Of a stretch of 64,000 nt of DNA, positions 35,937-43,097 are shown piece by piece (within the stretch, counting starts at the first letter, position 1; every line of letters starts with the position of its first letter). The notes under the pieces are model-generated. The model was not told where the DNA came from. It worked only from the letters and a program-made list of their open reading frames with translations, and made no database searches. Source of the stretch: Aquimarina latercula DSM 2041 (GTDB lineage: Bacteria; Bacteroidota; Bacteroidia; Flavobacteriales; Flavobacteriaceae); contig NZ_AUMK01000004.1 of assembly GCF_000430645.1 (NCBI RefSeq), positions 1 to 64,000 of the forward strand. Reading direction: 5' to 3'. The translations under genes were made by a program, and so were the position numbers.

Positions 35937-37160
35937 ATGAAAAATATACTATTATCAATCACAATCTTAGCAATTATTTCGGGAGTAAAAGCTCAAGATG
36001 AAACCGTAAACGGTAATTTAAAAGTAACCGGAAACATTCAAGTTACAGCTCCTGGAGGTTCTTGGATAACAGGTAAAACAGGAACAGGAGGTATAATATC
36101 CAACACACAACTTACTAGTAATGCTTACCATCCTTTAGTAAGACAAAAAACAGCTAGTGGGCACTTTATTAACTTAGGAGGTTTAGGCGATTATTTTGGT
36201 TTTTTTGGTTATGATAAAGACAGAACCGTAAATGGTTATGATCATAGTATGATAATGAACTTAAATACTGGTAATATTGGTATTGGAAAAAATCCAAATG
36301 CAAAATTAGATGTGAATGGAAATATACACGTTACTACTCCTGGAAGTTCTTGGATAACAGGTAAAACAGGGACAGGAGGTATAACATCTAGTACTCAGCT
36401 CACCAGTAATGCATATCACTCATTGATAAGGCAAAAAACAGCTAGTGGGCACTTTATAAATATAGGTGGACTAGGTGACTATTTCGGTTTTTTTGGCTAT
36501 GATAAAGATAGAACTAGTAATGGTTTTGATCATAGTATGGTAATGGATTTAAATTCTGGTAATGTTGGAATTGGAACTCATAATCCAAAAACAAATTTGG
36601 AAATTTATCAATATGACGGAACTTCTCAGCTTAGAGTGCATACAAACCAACACGCTGGTGTAGCAAAACTTGAAATCGCTGGAGGATCAGCATTAAAGGA
36701 TACTAATCCAGACAACTATTCAGGATGGTCAATATATCATTCCTATATAAACACGAACAAGGATCTATATTTCAGACACGGTGAGTCTGGTAACCCTAAT
36801 GTTGTTTTTGCAGATAATGGAAATGTTGCTATTTATGGTAAATTAGAATCAAAAGAAATAAAAGTTAGTCTTACACCAACTGCTGATTTTGTATTTGAAG
36901 ATAATTACAGTCTACCTACTCTTGAGTTCATTGAAAATTATATTAAAAAGAAAAAACATTTGCCTGAGATTGCTTCAGCAAAAGAAATGGAAAAAAACGG
37001 AGTGAATATTGGAGATTTTCAAATACAATTACTTCAAAAAATAGAAGAACTCACTCTATATACCATAGCTCAAGAGAAAAAAATTAAAGAAATTGAATCT
37101 TTTAATAAAAAGCTTCTTGAATTGCAATCAAGGCTTGAAAAACTTGAATCTGAAAAATAA
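35937..37160 (+). CDS. Tail-fibre-like exported protein with tandem repeats
   Basis: A 407-aa protein: signal peptide (MKNILLSITILAIISGVKAQ), two 93-residue units (about 30-120 and 124-215, each with PGxSWITGKTGTGGI, TQLTSNAYH, RQKTASGHFIN, GGLGDYFGFFGYDKDR), then a third partial start (GIGTHNPKTNLEIY) and a C-terminal coiled coil (about 360-405) after LPEIASAKEMEKNGVN. The plan matches the protein at 29472 and that group of flavobacterial surface fibre proteins. Its cassette leader begins with the same bases as the following cassette. Confidence 0.78.
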   Translation: MKNILLSITILAIISGVKAQDETVNGNLKVTGNIQVTAPGGSWITGKTGTGGIISNTQLTSNAYHPLVRQKTASGHFINLGGLGDYFGFFGYDKDRTVNGYDHSMIMNLNTGNIGIGKNPNAKLDVNGNIHVTTPGSSWITGKTGTGGITSSTQLTSNAYHSLIRQKTASGHFINIGGLGDYFGFFGYDKDRTSNGFDHSMVMDLNSGNVGIGTHNPKTNLEIYQYDGTSQLRVHTNQHAGVAKLEIAGGSALKDTNPDNYSGWSIYHSYINTNKDLYFRHGESGNPNVVFADNGNVAIYGKLESKEIKVSLTPTADFVFEDNYSLPTLEFIENYIKKKKHLPEIASAKEMEKNGVNIGDFQIQLLQKIEELTLYTIAQEKKIKEIESFNKKLLELQSRLEKLESEK

Positions 37161-37164
37161 AAAA

Positions 37165-37231
37165 GCTTATAACATTATATAACAAAACATAGTTGCCCTT
37201 CGGGACAACAACGTTTGTTATATTAAACGTT
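37165..37231 (+). repeat. attC-like site 36 (family K, short)
   Basis: Left core GCTTATAAC complements GTTATAAGC at 35859. The hairpin TATAACAAAACATAGTTG pairs with CAACGTTTGTTATA. It ends TAAACGTT at 37231. Confidence 0.87.
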
Positions 37232-37300
37232 ATAAGCAATTTCTCAAAAAATACGGGTAACAATTTGAAAAAATAAGACACTAATAGGAAAAAGAGAAAA

Positions 37301-39049
37301 ATGAAAAAACGATTAGGATACTTTATCATTACGATATTATTAGTATTGAGTTGTGAAAAAGATGATATAAATATTCCTCAGGAAAATTTTGATTTTATAC
37401 CATCCAATATTGAAATTCCAGAAAATGGTATTTTTAATGAATTAGTTAAGATCAAGGGCGAAAATATTGTTTTAGATTCTTTAAAATTTTATTTTGATGA
37501 TATTCCTGTTTTCGAATTTTATCAACCTCAAGAAGATTCTATTTTTCTAAAAATACCTCGAAATCTAGAAAAAATAAATTCAAATTTCCTCATTTATGTT
37601 AAAACAGGGGAAAGAGATTCATTAATAACAAGTAAAAGTTTTAGCTTACGACCACCAAAAATTAATGGAGTTAATAAAAGTGCTACAACATTTGGTGAAG
37701 CCATTACAGCTTATGGTGAGGATTTTGATACTACCGAATTTACAGAGATTTATGTAAATGATGAAAAAGCTGAAATTTTATCTAGCTCCAAAGATTCTAT
37801 TCAATTTATAATTTCAAACGAAATACTTACAAATAATCTTACTCTGAAGGTAAATGCGCAATTACAAGAGGATATTCTTGATAACTCTTTGAACCTAAAA
37901 GAACCAGAAATCATTCAAATATTAGATAAAGTTCATATAGGTGATAGAATCACTATCAAAGGGAAAAATTTTAATCTTACACCAGAATATTCAAAAGTAA
38001 TTCTTAATAATGAACTCGAAGCCTCTATAGAAAATATATACAATAATGATTCACTAGATATTAAAATACCTCTTGGACCTTACAAAGAATTTCAGATCAA
38101 TTCTGTAAAATATTCAACCGCAGGAATGGAGACTACCTATTCAAAACCAATAGAGATAATTTCTGACTATATTCTTTATGCAAAAAACAATCCTTTATAT
38201 ATTCGAGAAACGTTTCAACATGATGGTAATATTTTTTCATTAGGCTCAGATCAAAATTCTTCTCAAAATCTACATTTATGGAAATTTGATATAGAAAATC
38301 AAATGTGGTCAAAATACTCAGATCTAAATATACCCGATACAATTTATGCTGCCAACATTTCAAACAATGGAGAGATGTATATTTATTTCCCTTTTGAAGA
38401 AAATAATAATTTTTTAAGTATTAATCTCTTTTCAGAAGCGATAAGGTATTTACAGAACTTTCCTGGTAAATCTAGAGAGTATGCTATATTAATCCCTTTT
38501 TCAGGAAAAGTATATCTTGGCAAAGGAATAACTGGGGGAACTTATAATCCTTCTGAACTACATAAAGATTTATTTGAATATGATGAGGTATTGAATTCTT
38601 GGATTGAAGTAAATACAGATAATTCCATTGTATATTGCTATAATGATTATGAAGAAGTTAATGGACAATATTATTTTTTTACTCCGGATTTTCATAATCC
38701 AGATTTCCCTACTAATGACTGGCCAGAATCTATTGTGAGATTTGATGTTTCAAGTTTAAAATTTGTTCGGGAATATGATGGTTGTACTAGTTGTCATACA
38801 GAAGAGCTTTTTGAATATAAAAACCAACTGTTTTTAGGTGTTTCAAATACTGGTTTCATTCAACTTTACAATTACTTTAATAGAAATGAATATTTGTCAA
38901 TAAATGGAGGAAGATTTTATAATCATCCAAGTAAATTTATATCAGTTCAGGATAATGTATTTTTTTATTCTAATGTTACTAATTATGTTGGCGCTAATGA
39001 TGGATTATATATGATGAATCCAAAATTATTAGAAACTACTTTTTTATAA
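37301..39049 (+). CDS. Surface lipoprotein with IPT/TIG and propeller-like parts
   Basis: A 582-aa lipoprotein (signal ending SCEKDD). The N-terminal half (about 30-290) contains repeated IPT/TIG-like units (NGIFNELVKIKGENIVLDSLKFYF, GEAITAYGEDFDTTEFTEIYVN, GDRITIKGKNFNLTPEYSKVILN). The second half has kelch/propeller-like repeats (NPLYIRETFQHDGNIFSLGSDQNSSQNLHLWKFDIENQ, LFEYDEVLNSWIEV). It is anchored at the outer surface by its lipobox and resembles SusE/SusF- and IPT-type binding proteins. The role as a carbohydrate-binding or adhesive protein is inferred. Its leader of 70 bases is homologous to that of the preceding cassette. Confidence 0.78.
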   Translation: MKKRLGYFIITILLVLSCEKDDINIPQENFDFIPSNIEIPENGIFNELVKIKGENIVLDSLKFYFDDIPVFEFYQPQEDSIFLKIPRNLEKINSNFLIYVKTGERDSLITSKSFSLRPPKINGVNKSATTFGEAITAYGEDFDTTEFTEIYVNDEKAEILSSSKDSIQFIISNEILTNNLTLKVNAQLQEDILDNSLNLKEPEIIQILDKVHIGDRITIKGKNFNLTPEYSKVILNNELEASIENIYNNDSLDIKIPLGPYKEFQINSVKYSTAGMETTYSKPIEIISDYILYAKNNPLYIRETFQHDGNIFSLGSDQNSSQNLHLWKFDIENQMWSKYSDLNIPDTIYAANISNNGEMYIYFPFEENNNFLSINLFSEAIRYLQNFPGKSREYAILIPFSGKVYLGKGITGGTYNPSELHKDLFEYDEVLNSWIEVNTDNSIVYCYNDYEEVNGQYYFFTPDFHNPDFPTNDWPESIVRFDVSSLKFVREYDGCTSCHTEELFEYKNQLFLGVSNTGFIQLYNYFNRNEYLSINGGRFYNHPSKFISVQDNVFFYSNVTNYVGANDGLYMMNPKLLETTFL

Positions 39050-39055
39050 TACAAA

Positions 39056-39122
39056 GTTTATAACACAAATGTATGAAGTCATAATAACCTCAAGGGATAT
39101 TCTGACTCATACATTAAACGTT
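39056..39122 (+). repeat. attC-like site 37 (family G, short)
   Basis: Left core TTATAAC (39058-39064) pairs with GTTATAA at 37229; bases beyond that do not match. It ends TAAACGTT at 39122. Confidence 0.83.
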
Positions 39123-39132
39123 GGCAATAATT

Positions 39133-39576
39133 ATGAACAAACTGTACTGCTTAGCGATTTCAATTTTTATACTTAGCTGTAATAATGATAAGTGTCTTGA
39201 AAAATACGCTACGGACACTTCTTGTTTTGATAGCTTGATAGAAAGGGATTTGACTTCTTTCCAAAAGGAAATTTATTTTTCAGAAAGGATTAATTGTTTT
39301 GAATGGGACAGTTTGGAAGTTGGAGAAAGAGGTTCGTACGAAAATTATCCCTGTTTAAATTTCCATCAAATATGTGAAAAAGGATGTGGAACATATTTGG
39401 GCAAGGACTTAGAGAGCCATATGGATCGGTTGGACAGAGATAGATATTGGACTTTTATATATTTTTATAAAAATGGAACTTTATTGAATGACGTATTGGC
39501 TGTTCCTCTATCCAATTACTTATTTGATAAATTGAAAGAGAATAATGAATCAAATCTATTTCGGAAAATAAAATAA
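39133..39576 (+). CDS. Small lipoprotein, Cys-rich
   Basis: A 147-aa lipoprotein (MNKLYCLAISIFILSC). The mature part has several Cys (NNDKCLEKYATDTSCFDSL, RINCFEWDS, YPCLNFHQICEKGCGTYLG), probably disulfide-bonded. ATG at 39133, only 13 bases after the core GTT, is preferred to TTG at 39121, which lies in the core itself. Function unknown. Sole gene of its cassette. Confidence 0.74.
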   Translation: MNKLYCLAISIFILSCNNDKCLEKYATDTSCFDSLIERDLTSFQKEIYFSERINCFEWDSLEVGERGSYENYPCLNFHQICEKGCGTYLGKDLESHMDRLDRDRYWTFIYFYKNGTLLNDVLAVPLSNYLFDKLKENNESNLFRKIK

Positions 39577-39590
39577 CTGAAATAAATAAC

Positions 39591-39784
39591 TATTGCCAAC
39601 AACGGCTATAGCAAATAGGACAATAAGTGCTTAATCCAAAGACCTATGTATATCTGAAAGGTCGCCAAATCTTTTAATTTGGCTTTTAGAAAAACAAGAT
39701 AAAACAAAATGCAAAAGATTTGGCTTAGTGCAAGACCGAAAGTAAGTGCTTATCACCTGCCCAACTTGCCATATGTTAAACGTT
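39591..39784 (+). repeat. attC-like site 38 (family I)
   Basis: Left core TATTGCCAAC is the exact reverse complement of GTTGGCAATA at 39120. It ends TAAACGTT at 39784. Confidence 0.88.
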
Positions 39785-39805
39785 AGGCTTTATTAACTAA
39801 ACTAA

Positions 39806-40372
39806 ATGAACATACCAAAATATTTATTTCATTATTACGAACTTGAAAACGGACCATTCCGTAACATTACCGAGTATGGTCATGAAAAAGCTGAAAATAT
39901 TCAAGATAAAATTACGGAAGGATGGAATAGTAAAAGACCTGAAAACTATCTTGATTTGAGATTCTCTTTAGAAAAAAAAATTAAAGATGGTTTTATTTTA
40001 AAGGGAGGAAGACCCAACAGGAAGGATCCTTTTTACTTTACTTTAGGAAAATGTGAGTTTGCAAAATCTTGGTATGTAAATCCAGGAGTCATTAAAATTC
40101 CACTAATTGATTTTAAACCTGAGCATATAAGTTTTACGTATCCTGACAGTATGATTTCTTATCAGTTTCATGATGAACCTAAACTTAAAACTTATCGAAA
40201 GAATTGTAACGATCAAATTTTCTTGTTGGATGAAATAAATGATCTTATTGGAGAGTATGGACTTCCTAATGAAGAAAAATCTCAAACTGAGGAGAGGTTT
40301 AAATATGATAAATATATAGAAGCTCAAGTTTGGGATGATCAAATAATAAAAAAATATAAAACAAAAGCCTAA
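39806..40372 (+). CDS. Unrecognised 188-aa cytosolic protein
   Basis: Soluble protein with MNIPKYLFHYYELENGPFRNITEYGHEKAENI at the start and a PFYFTLG motif in the middle. LFHYYE plus GxxxI resembles the start of several ADP-ribosyltransferase-like and toxin-related domains, but the match is too weak to claim. The C-terminus is charged and helical. The stop codon is inside the left core of the following site, whose AAC has mutated to AAT. Confidence 0.7.
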   Translation: MNIPKYLFHYYELENGPFRNITEYGHEKAENIQDKITEGWNSKRPENYLDLRFSLEKKIKDGFILKGGRPNRKDPFYFTLGKCEFAKSWYVNPGVIKIPLIDFKPEHISFTYPDSMISYQFHDEPKLKTYRKNCNDQIFLLDEINDLIGEYGLPNEEKSQTEERFKYDKYIEAQVWDDQIIKKYKTKA

Positions 40373-40533
40373 TACTATATATGATGCCATAGCAGCTAAG
40401 TGATCAATCGAATGGTTGTTGTATTTTTGGTAAGGCGCAATGCTTGCAGAAAGTAAAAGTTAGCAACCAATGCGTAGAAAAATTGAAAAGCATGGTAACA
40501 TTTTGCACTGCTACGACACATATATTAAACGTT
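40364..40533 (+). repeat. attC-like site 39 (family A, core mutated)
   Basis: The left core reads AAAGCCTAAT where AAAGCCTAAC would complement GTTAGGCTTT at 39782, so the invariant AAC is lost. The right end TAAACGTT at 40533 is intact. Confidence 0.84.
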
Positions 40534-40570
40534 GTACAACATATAAATTACTCTTGCGAAAAAATTTACA

Positions 40571-40999
40571 ATGCTAAAAACTCTGACTTTAATTTTACTA
40601 TTATTATGTCTGTTTTCTTGTAAACGAAGAAAATGTTCTTTACCGATTGTTGAAATTGAAATGATCAACAAAACGAAACACTCTTATGGAGGAAAAAACT
40701 CTTTGACGATTACGGATAAAGAAAAAATTAATAAAGTTGAGTCTCTTTTAAAAAAACTTAAAACTGATATTTCTAACAAAACTTCTGCTAAAAATAATTT
40801 TGGATTTATAGAGGTTTTATATTCAACCGCTGACTGTAAGAACGTTGAATTTTTTAATATAATGCTTACTAAAAATTCTGGAGATTTAATTCACTATAAC
40901 TCAGATAATGACTATGATTACGAATACTTCAAGAATGATGAAATTGTTCAATATGTAAAAACGGAAATGATAATGTCAGAAGTTAGAAAGAATAAATAA
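40571..40999 (+). CDS. Small lipoprotein, unrecognised
   Basis: A 142-aa lipoprotein (MLKTLTLILLLLCLFSC). The mature part opens with a basic Cys-containing stretch (KRRKCSLP) and holds TITDKEKINKVESLLKKLKTDISNK and NFGFIEVLYSTADCKNVEFFNIMLTKNSGDLIHYNSDNDYDYEYF, a small alpha/beta domain. No family named. Its cassette is bounded on the right by a decaying site. Confidence 0.73.
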   Translation: MLKTLTLILLLLCLFSCKRRKCSLPIVEIEMINKTKHSYGGKNSLTITDKEKINKVESLLKKLKTDISNKTSAKNNFGFIEVLYSTADCKNVEFFNIMLTKNSGDLIHYNSDNDYDYEYFKNDEIVQYVKTEMIMSEVRKNK

Positions 41000-41004
41000 A
41001 ATAC

Positions 41005-41174
41005 GTTCCAAAACAACATACATGTGATCATAGCAGCAAAGTAATCAATTGGATGGTTATTGTATTTTTGGTTAGACGCAGTGCTTACAAAAAGTAAAAG
41101 TTAGCAACCAATGTGAGGAAAAATCAAAAAGCAAGGTAACATTTTACTCTGCAACGACACATATATTAAACATT
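41005..41174 (+). repeat. attC-like site 40 (family A, decayed)
   Basis: The left core GTTCCAAAAC has two mismatches to GTTGTACAAC. The right core GTT has become ATT at 41172, with several changes in the arms. Probably inactive for its right core. Confidence 0.78.
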
Positions 41175-41188
41175 ACCCAATATTGCCA

Positions 41189-41434
41189 ATGACAAAATTT
41201 ACACCTCCTATTTCTGAACGCACTACTAATGATTTAATAAAGATTATTTATTTAAGTGAAGATAGTTGGAAAAAAGAAGCTATTACTCAAGCTAAACAAG
41301 AGCTTCTAAAACGCAGGGGTTCGCAACAAAAACAAGAAAAAATAATTAAACAATGGGAAAGAGAAACCGATAACTGTATAATTGAATTAAAAAAGACACA
41401 TAAAAAAATACATCCGAAAGTTATTCTAAACTAA
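41189..41434 (+). CDS. Small charged protein, unrecognised
   Basis: An 81-aa soluble protein starting at ATG 41189 (a TTG at 41183 is possible). It contains TPPISERTTNDLIKIIYLSEDSWKKEAITQAKQELLKRRG, a helix pattern common at the N-terminus of flavobacterial membrane-associated proteins with an ELxxR repeat, and a basic C-terminus. It may originally have continued into the next gene, which starts two bases after the stop and is membrane-associated. Confidence 0.62.
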   Translation: MTKFTPPISERTTNDLIKIIYLSEDSWKKEAITQAKQELLKRRGSQQKQEKIIKQWERETDNCIIELKKTHKKIHPKVILN

Positions 41435-41436
41435 GA

Positions 41437-41691
41437 ATGTTATACATTTTCGCAGTTGCTCCTTTTATTCTTGTAGGTAAATGGACTGTTGGAAAAGATC
41501 TTATTGAATTACGGAATGAAAACTTTAAACTAAAATATAAACAACGACTAATTTTGCTTTTAACTGGAACACTATTTTGGATTGCATTTGTTTTTTACGG
41601 GTTTAAAGCATCTGAAAAGAAAAGATTAAGACTATCACCTGAAGATAAAATCGAAATATCTGGCCGGAAAAAGAAACACGGATATGAATAA
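41437..41691 (+). CDS. Small two-helix membrane protein
   Basis: An 84-aa protein starting two bases after the preceding stop. Two membrane segments (about 2-17 and 38-56) with a basic loop and a charged tail ending KKKHGYE. Given the close spacing the two small genes are co-translated and may be parts of one split membrane protein. No function can be given. Confidence 0.62.
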   Translation: MLYIFAVAPFILVGKWTVGKDLIELRNENFKLKYKQRLILLLTGTLFWIAFVFYGFKASEKKRLRLSPEDKIEISGRKKKHGYE

Positions 41692-41698
41692 AAAAACA

Positions 41699-41865
41699 TT
41701 GGGTAACACGATATATGTGATCATAGCAATTAAGTGATGAATCCAATGGTTATTGTATTTTTGGTAAGATGCAATGCTACCTACTAAGAAAAGTTAGCTA
41801 CCAATACACAGAAAAACGAAAAAGCAAGGTAACAATTTGCTCTGCTACGGCATATATATTAGACA
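41699..41865 (+). repeat. attC-like site 41 (family A, decayed)
   Basis: The left core TTGGGTAAC complements the mutated cassette start ATTACCCAA at 41172. The right end no longer shows a GTT (CATATATATTAGACACAAAC). Confidence 0.75.
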
Positions 41866-41891
41866 CAAACCACCATAAAAAAGACATTCTG

Positions 41892-42912
41892 ATGATAACG
41901 AAAATTCCATTTATAATAATCACTATCTCGTTTACAATTCTATCCTGTAAAAAAATCGAAAAAGAAAAAACCAAAGAAACTGTATTATTCGAAAAGACAA
42001 TGCAACAACAAGATTATATCTTCTCTACTTTGGTTTCTAAAAATGGGAAAATTGTTTTTGAAGAATATTATAATGGAAAAACTAAAGATAGCCTTTGCGA
42101 TGTGCAGTCTTTAACAAAAGGAATTATGAGCATTCTCATTGGAATAGCAATTGACAAGGAGTACATAAAAAATATCAATGAACCTATAGAAAAGTATTTT
42201 CCAGAAGAATTTAAAAATTTGACGGATAATAAAAAGAATACTATTACAATTGAACACCTTTTAAATCAGACCTCGGGGCTTTCATGGAAAGGATATTTAG
42301 AACACCAAGAATGGTTAACTAATGAAAATCCTATTTCTTTTGTCTTGAAAAAGAATTTAGAAAACAATCCTGGAGAAAAAATATAACTATAACTCTGGAG
42401 CTACTCATTTATTATCTGTTATCATAAGTAGAGCATATGGAAATTCGACATTAGATTTTGCCGATCAATTTTTATTTAGCCACTTAAACATCTATGATAC
42501 AAATTGGCAAAAAAGAAATAAAGGATACTATGACGGAAGTGGACTTGGTCTCAAAATGAAACCAATTGATTTGATGAAAATAGCTCAATTGTTAGAAAAA
42601 AATGGAAACTGGAAAGGAAAACAATTAGTTTCTAAGGAATGGATTCAAAAACTATTCGATAAAAATGAAAAATCTTCAACTAAATGGGGTTTGAGAAATT
42701 CTAAACATGGATTTTGCTGGTATCAATCTGAATTTAAAGGTAATAAAATTGATTATGGAATGGGTTATGGTGGACAATTTATAATTATGATTCCTAGTAA
42801 AAAAATAATTATTGTTACAACTCACAACCATGATACACCAAACGGAATTGAACAACAGATTAAATTCTTAAATGGAAAATTACCAATACTGATAGAAAAA
42901 TACGATAGTTAA
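41892..42912 (+). pseudogene. Serine hydrolase (beta-lactamase-like) with frameshift
   Basis: A lipoprotein-signal serine hydrolase (MITKIPFIIITISFTILSC) with the nucleophile motif S-L-T-K near residue 75 and LLNQTSGLS, disrupted at about 42385. There a run of six A (gga gaa aaa ata taa) ends the frame, and removing one A restores YNYNSGATHLLSVIISRAYGNST and the rest of the protein through to 42912, including a Y-N-S motif. It is therefore a one-base frameshift in a homopolymer, either genuine decay or a sequencing slip. Its flanking sites are both decayed. Confidence 0.8.
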
Positions 42913-43074
42913 CACACTGCTTAACAAGTATTCAATCAAAAAAATATAATCATTTACAGAAATTTCTAAATTATTTATATTTGGTTTTCAGAATAAAAAA
43001 CAAAAAAATTCGGCTCTGTGTTAATCCGAAAATTTAGTGCCCTTTTGAAAGCTACATTCCATACTCTAACCATT
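42908..43074 (+). repeat. Relic of an attC-like site (family B)
   Basis: The right half (AAATTCGGCTCTGTGTTAAT, then CCGAAAA) matches site 20 nearly base for base, but the left arm is shortened and the right core GTT has become ATT. It is the last recognisable site of the contiguous array. Confidence 0.75.
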
Positions 43075-43097
43075 AATTGCAACAAAACAATGATATG

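Larger units (their letters stand above)
1..43074 (+). mobile_element. Integron-like gene-cassette array (about 41 cassettes)
   Basis: All genes lie on the + strand and are separated by 41 recognisable inverted-repeat sites plus one eroded one. In each cassette the bases following the upstream GTT are the reverse complement of the left core downstream of the gene, which is how integron cassettes carry part of their own attC core. Site families by outer stem: A ATATATGTGATCATAGCAG/CTGCTACGACACATATAT (13 copies); B GTGTATAAAACATAGC/GCTACGTTTCATACAC (4 plus a relic); C GTATAAAAAACATAGGGC/GCCCTACGTTTCTTATAC (5); D CTATGCGATAATGCGG/CCGCACTACGCATAG (3); E GGCTATAGTTAATACAG/GTACTAACCATAGCC (2 plus a relic); F ATATATGAAATCAGAGCAA/TTGCTCCGATTCATATAT (3); G ATGTATGAAGTCATAATG/ATTACGCCTCATACAT (3); H CTATAAGTAATTGC/GCAACTACTCATAG (2); I TATAGCAAATAGGGC/GCCCTACTTGCCATATA (2); J, K, L, M once each. 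No integrase is in the window. In a classical integron it would lie at the left, off-window side. The array is cut by the left edge. Confidence 0.85.

Noticed and set aside
29472..37160. Phage tail fibres as evidence of a prophage
   Set aside because: No other phage gene is present; signal peptides and lipoprotein signals show that these are exported cell-surface proteins.
1..43074. CRISPR array as an explanation for the repeats
   Set aside because: The repeats are 50-196 bp, spaced by 0.3-3 kb genes, and of several families; no short regular spacers and no cas genes are present.
1..43074. IS elements or miniature transposons (MITEs) as an explanation
   Set aside because: There are no target-site duplications, all copies have one orientation, and the core sequence pairs across each cassette, which MITEs would not produce.
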